Assembly (NCBI GenBank): GCA_964501335.1
Contig: CAZCTC010000012.1
Coordinates: 1 to 64,000 of the forward strand
Length of the DNA stretch: 64,000 nucleotides
Direction of reading: 5' to 3'
Source: CAZCTC01 sp964501335
GTDB lineage: Bacteria > Chloroflexota > Anaerolineae > B4-G1 > SLSP01
The notes under the pieces: generated by a model
Databases searched by the model: none
Seen by the model: only the letters and a program-made list of their open reading frames with translations
What the model was told of the DNA's origin: nothing
Translations under genes and position numbers: made by a program
In this document: positions 61,182-64,000 of the stretch, piece after piece
Numbering within the stretch: the stretch's first letter is position 1
Layout: each line of letters opens with the position of its first letter

Positions 61182-62372
61182 ATGTCAGTCGTACGCAACA
61201 TTGTAGTGAGCCAGGCGACGGGCCAGTATGTGGACGATCTCCCCGTGGAAATCGTCGAACGCAAGGGCATCGGCCATCCCGACAGTCTCTGCGATGGAAT
61301 GGCCGAACGGATCTCGGTTGAATACTCCCGCTGGTGCCTGGAAAACCTGGGCCAGGTGCTCCATCACAATTTCGACAAAGTGCAGCTGGTAGCCGGCGAA
61401 GCCGATGTCCATTATGGCGGCGGAGAAATGATCCGCCCCATCCGCATCCAGATTGCCGGCCGTGGCCTGCCGGCTTTCCAGGGCCGCAAAATCCCACTCG
61501 ACGCCCTGGCCATCGAAGCCGCCCGCGCCCACCTGCGGGAAACCATGCGCTATCTGGACCCGGTAAAGCATGTAGTCATTGACTCCTTTGCCGGACGCGG
61601 AGCTGAAGAGCTGCAATATACGGTCAACCATCTGGTCGCCAATGACACCAGTTTCGGCGTCAGCCATTGGCCACGCTCGGATGTCGAATCGACCGTCTTT
61701 GAAACGGCGCAATACCTTAACCATACCCTGATCGATCAACTCCCCATCGGGGAAGATATCAAGGTCATGGGGGCCCGTCACAACGATCAGATCACGCTGA
61801 CCATCGCCCTGCCTTTCATCGCCCGGCGGGTGCATGATCCGGCGGAGTATACGGAGCTGAAAGCCAGTGCCCAACAGGCGCTGCAAGAATATGCCCGTTC
61901 CCTGAGCCGCCGTAAAATCCAGGTGCAGGTCAATACCGCCGATGCCGTGGAAGCCGGCGCGGTCTACCTGACACTCACGGGAACCTCGGCCGAACAGGGC
62001 GACGACGGCGAGGTGGGCCGGGGCAATCGGGTCAATGGCTTGATCACGCCTTTCCGAGCCACCAGCCTGGAAGCTGCCGCCGGTAAAAACCCCATCTCCC
62101 ACGTCGGAAAACTCTATAACCTGCTGGCCTTTGAAGCCGCCCGCCTGATTGTGGAAGAAGTGCCCGAAGTCCGCTCCGCCACAGTCTATCTACTCTCCCA
62201 AATCGGCCAGCCGCTGGATCAACCCCTGGTGGCCACCGCACAAATCTATACTAAAGAGGGAACGCTCTCCGCGAAGCTGGAAACAGCCGTAGCCGGCGTC
62301 CTCGATCAAGCACTAAACAACATCCCCCGACTGCGAGAACGCATTCTAGGCCGGGAGCTGGCTATTTGCTGA
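61182..62372 (+). CDS. metK: S-adenosylmethionine synthetase, archaeal type
   Basis: 396 residues belonging to the archaeal methionine adenosyltransferase family (PF01941), not the common bacterial MetK. Signs: VEIVERKGIGHPDSLCDGMA, KVQLVAGEADVHYGGGEM, DTSFGVSHWPRSDVE, MGARHNDQITLTIALPF, DDGEVGRGNRVNGLITPFRA and GKNPISHVGKLYN. Makes SAM from methionine and ATP. AAGGAG supports the start. Control by the SAM-I riboswitch is direct from sequence order. The archaeal-type gene in a bacterium suggests old transfer (inference). Confidence 0.95.
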   Translation: MSVVRNIVVSQATGQYVDDLPVEIVERKGIGHPDSLCDGMAERISVEYSRWCLENLGQVLHHNFDKVQLVAGEADVHYGGGEMIRPIRIQIAGRGLPAFQGRKIPLDALAIEAARAHLRETMRYLDPVKHVVIDSFAGRGAEELQYTVNHLVANDTSFGVSHWPRSDVESTVFETAQYLNHTLIDQLPIGEDIKVMGARHNDQITLTIALPFIARRVHDPAEYTELKASAQQALQEYARSLSRRKIQVQVNTADAVEAGAVYLTLTGTSAEQGDDGEVGRGNRVNGLITPFRATSLEAAAGKNPISHVGKLYNLLAFEAARLIVEEVPEVRSATVYLLSQIGQPLDQPLVATAQIYTKEGTLSAKLETAVAGVLDQALNNIPRLRERILGRELAIC

Positions 62373-62386
62373 GAGGCCTTTATAGC

Positions 62387-62905
62387 CTTTCCACACTTCT
62401 CCCCAAAATCCCAAAAGTTTTCCACACCCCCCGAAATCCCATAAAAAGGGGGAGGGCCTTGACCCTCCCCCATATGCGGGATTAAATTTGTCAACCCCCC
62501 CAAGAAGATCTGGGAAAACCGGGGGAAGCTGTGGAAAACTAGGGGTTTTCAGTGGAAAAGTTCGTGATTTTGGGGAAAACTCTTGAAAAAAAACCCAAGT
62601 TATCCCAAGCCCCTGCCGGCAAAGCCGGGGCAGATCCCCGCCCAACGCCCCCTGCAAACCCGGCGGCAGAAAAAGTTATCCACTTTATCCCCAGGTTTAT
62701 CCCCAGATTGGGAGCCTTCCCATGCCGAAGATTTGGGGGTCCCCCCAGTCTCAATCCCGTATATCTGGGGGAGAAAACAGGTTTTCCCCACAACTAACAC
62801 CCCCTATGACTACGACTAACATATACTTACACTTTTATATTGATAGAGATATTTCTCTTCTTAAGAATAACCATCTCCGATAAAACGTTATGTTAAAAGG
62901 GTTTT
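62387..62905. other. oriC: Candidate replication origin (oriC): DnaA-box-like cluster plus AT-rich stretch
   Basis: DnaA-box-like 9-mers (consensus TTATCCACA): TTTTCCACA 62418-62426; minus-strand TTTTCCACA 62538-62530 and TTTTCCACT 62559-62551; TTATCCCAA 62600-62608; TTATCCACT 62676-62684; TTATCCCCA 62685-62693 and 62697-62705; TTTTCCCCA 62782-62790 and, on the minus strand, 62579-62571. A weaker CTTTCCACA lies at 62387. An AT-rich stretch (about 62815-62905) follows and would be the unwinding element. No plausible gene is present. dnaA is not in the window. Confidence 0.75.
62448..62471 (+). terminator. GC-rich hairpin downstream of metK
   Basis: GGGGGAGGG / CCCTCCCCC, 9-bp perfect stem with 6-nt loop, 75 nt after the metK stop. 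There is no T run, so it may end transcription weakly or insulate the origin region. Confidence 0.55.
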
Positions 62906-63039
62906 CCAGGTCATGCCCCTGAGTGCTTTAGTAGTGCCAAACGGGCCTTATTTACGTGGCTTTTTTCAAAGACGGTACTTCCGGGTTGATTTTTTCTCGC
63001 TGGGATTTGTTTCTTGTCTCCCGTAACTGACTTTGGGGG

Positions 63040-63165
63040 GGTATACCGGGCCGCGCTGGCTGGGAAACGTTTTTGTCTCTATGTTCGCTGGCCTTTTGAA
63101 ATGCGCGAAGCTCGGGCTTTTTGCCTGCGCCGCCGGCGCCTTTGCGGTGAAAATGGGGTGACGGC
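63040..63165 (+). repeat. Degenerate copy of the hairpin repeat and second motif
   Basis: CCGCGCTGGCTGGGAAACG, TTTTTGTCTCTATGTTCGC, GAAATGCGCGAAGCTCGGGC and GCCGGCGCCTTTGCGGTG follow the order of family parts seen at 5233-5385, but the palindrome has decayed. The rest of 62906-63231 shows no clear signal. Confidence 0.45.
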
Positions 63166-63231
63166 GTTTTCTCTTTTCCATATTTTCGGAGTTAGCGTCG
63201 GAGTTGTATGCCGTTCAGGATAAATTGGGTC

Positions 63232-63280
63232 TTGACAGCCAAATCATTGTCGTTTAAAATAATTCTTGGGAGCGCTCCCA
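63232..63280 (+). promoter_or_regulatory. Promoter with LacI-type operator at the start site
   Basis: TTGACA (63232-63237), 17-nt spacer, TAAAAT (63255-63260), then the perfect palindrome TGGGAGCGCTCCCA (63267-63280) exactly at the expected +1. CG-centred palindromes of this form are typical LacI-family operators. A further palindrome, CAACCGGTTG, lies at 63339-63348 in the leader. Confidence 0.8.
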
Positions 63281-63413
63281 GAATAAAAACAAAGACCCCT
63301 CTTCCTTTTTTGCCTTTCAGTGGAATTGTACGGTTCTGCAACCGGTTGTAAGGGCCTTTTCCCGATAGTGGAACCGTCCCACAGGAAAGTTTTATTAGGT
63401 TGTGATGATGATG

Positions 63414-63427
63414 TGGGAGCGCTCTCA
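63414..63427 (+). promoter_or_regulatory. Second LacI-type operator before the regulator start codon
   Basis: TGGGAGCGCTCTCA, one base from a perfect palindrome, centred 147 bp from the first operator and just upstream of the AAGGAGA ribosome-binding site. The pair could form a repression loop. Confidence 0.7.
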
Positions 63428-63445
63428 GCATGTAAGGAGAACTCT

Positions 63446-64000
63446 ATGGTGACTCTAGAAGAAATTGCCCGGTTAAGTGGAACTTCCCGTTCTACGGTTT
63501 CTCGCGTGATCAATCAGGATCCTCATGTAAGTCCGGATACCTATGCCAAAGTGATGGAAGTCGTGCGCCGGATGAATTATCAACCGAATGCCGCGGCGCG
63601 CAGTCTGGCGGCCGGGCATAGTCGGATTCTCGGTCTGGTTATTCCTACCACGGTTTCTTCCTTGTTCACGGACCCCTACTTCCCCATTTTGATCCAGGGG
63701 GTCTCTTCAGCCTGTCTGGCTCAGGATTATTCGGTGATGTTGTGGCTGGCGGATGCTGAATATGAACGCCGGACGATTCGGCAGGTTCTTTACAATGGCT
63801 TCATCGATGGGGTTGTGGTTTCATCGATGGCGGTGGATGATCCGGTTGTAGAAGCGCTGGTGGAAAGTTCGATCCCCTTTGTCCTGGTAGGACGCCATCC
63901 CACCAACAGCCGGGTCAACTATGTCGATGTGGATAACTGTCGGGGAGCTGAAGAGATGGTCGGCCATCTCTTCCGGGCTGGCTATCGTCGGATTGCCACG
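63446..64000 (+). CDS. LacI-family transcriptional regulator (3' part beyond the window)
   Basis: 185 residues visible. The N-terminal LacI HTH begins VTLEEIARLSGTSRSTVSRV, followed by the hinge helix (NAAARSLAAG) and the start of the periplasmic-binding-like sugar domain (ILGLVIPTT ... PYFPILIQGVSSAC, GFIDGVVVSSM). It probably represses itself through the two operators in its leader and controls sugar-use genes lying beyond the window. AAGGAGA precedes the ATG. The plus strand here is G- and T-rich, unlike the genes to the left of the proposed origin. Confidence 0.93.
   Translation, partial: MVTLEEIARLSGTSRSTVSRVINQDPHVSPDTYAKVMEVVRRMNYQPNAAARSLAAGHSRILGLVIPTTVSSLFTDPYFPILIQGVSSACLAQDYSVMLWLADAEYERRTIRQVLYNGFIDGVVVSSMAVDDPVVEALVESSIPFVLVGRHPTNSRVNYVDVDNCRGAEEMVGHLFRAGYRRIAT

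Noticed and set aside
61185..62102. 305-codon antisense frame opposite metK
   Set aside because: metK is unmistakable on the plus strand; the antisense frame is composition-driven.
62539..62819. Short open frames on both strands in the proposed origin
   Set aside because: They overlap the DnaA-box-like sites, lack ribosome-binding sites and have no homology features I recognise.
63014..63223. 69-codon frame before the LacI-family gene
   Set aside because: Falls in a degenerate repeat copy and lacks a start signal.

Overview
The window looks like a piece of chromosome from a member of the Chloroflexota, probably Anaerolineae-like. This is an inference. It rests on a GC-rich genome with many small secreted or membrane proteins, an exported protein ending in YLPVVIRNY (a C-terminal pattern I associate with this phylum), very large O-antigen-ligase/TPR proteins, an archaeal-type S-adenosylmethionine synthetase, and ordinary bacterial housekeeping genes (tsaE-tsaB-rimI, rplI, rodZ, rimO). 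No rRNA, tRNA, CRISPR array or transposase gene was found.

Layout. 0.2-9 kb: patatin-like lipase, a ferredoxin-type protein with a DNA-binding-like N-terminus, an O-antigen-ligase/TPR protein, small exported and membrane proteins and an M15-type peptidoglycan peptidase, separated by many copies of a hairpin repeat. 9-14.3 kb: a Vps62-like membrane protein and a three-gene ABC-2 transporter operon. 14.5-17.8 kb (minus): a five-gene operon of membrane proteins, a terpenoid-cyclase-fold protein and a methyltransferase. 18-21.4 kb: NadR-like NAD enzyme and two paralogous exported proteins. 21.5-23 kb (minus): a soluble FtsK-type motor behind a LexA-like operator. 23.6-25.9 kb: ECF sigma, anti-sigma and membrane protein. 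26-30.3 kb (minus): MFS pump with its PadR regulator, and an ADP-forming acyl-CoA synthetase. 30.5-34.3 kb: AIM24-family protein, then pterin dehydratase, uracil-DNA glycosylase, rimI, tsaB and tsaE. 34.8-42.6 kb (minus): MrfA-like helicase carrying an HNH domain, a subtilase fused to a membrane domain, a PrsW-type protease and a DsbA-cyclophilin lipoprotein. 42.8-54.5 kb (minus): a polysaccharide/envelope cluster (two giant Wzy-like/TPR proteins, WecA-like transferase, sugar epimerase, solute-binding protein, glycoside hydrolase). 54.5-56.7 kb: Nudix hydrolase and FAD oxidase. 56.7-60.8 kb (minus): rimO, rodZ, rplI, a TPR gene and a double-HTH gene. 61-62.4 kb: SAM-I riboswitch and metK. 62.4-63.4 kb: non-coding DNA with clustered DnaA-box-like 9-mers. 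63.4 kb to the end: a LacI-family regulator, cut by the window edge.

Most notable: (1) the right end looks like the chromosome origin. There is a cluster of DnaA-box-like sites beside an AT-rich stretch, a perfect parS palindrome 3 kb away, and an apparent change from C-rich to G-rich plus strand across it. (2) A dispersed repeat family of about 150-190 bp has two hairpins whose stems vary with pairing kept, and terminal inverted repeats. One copy is split by a second, 186-bp element with 23-bp inverted ends and an 8-bp target duplication. (3) Several unusual fusions: DsbA-cyclophilin, membrane domain-subtilase, and an HNH domain inside an MrfA-like helicase. (4) One giant Wzy-like gene is broken by a single-base frameshift in a homopolymer.
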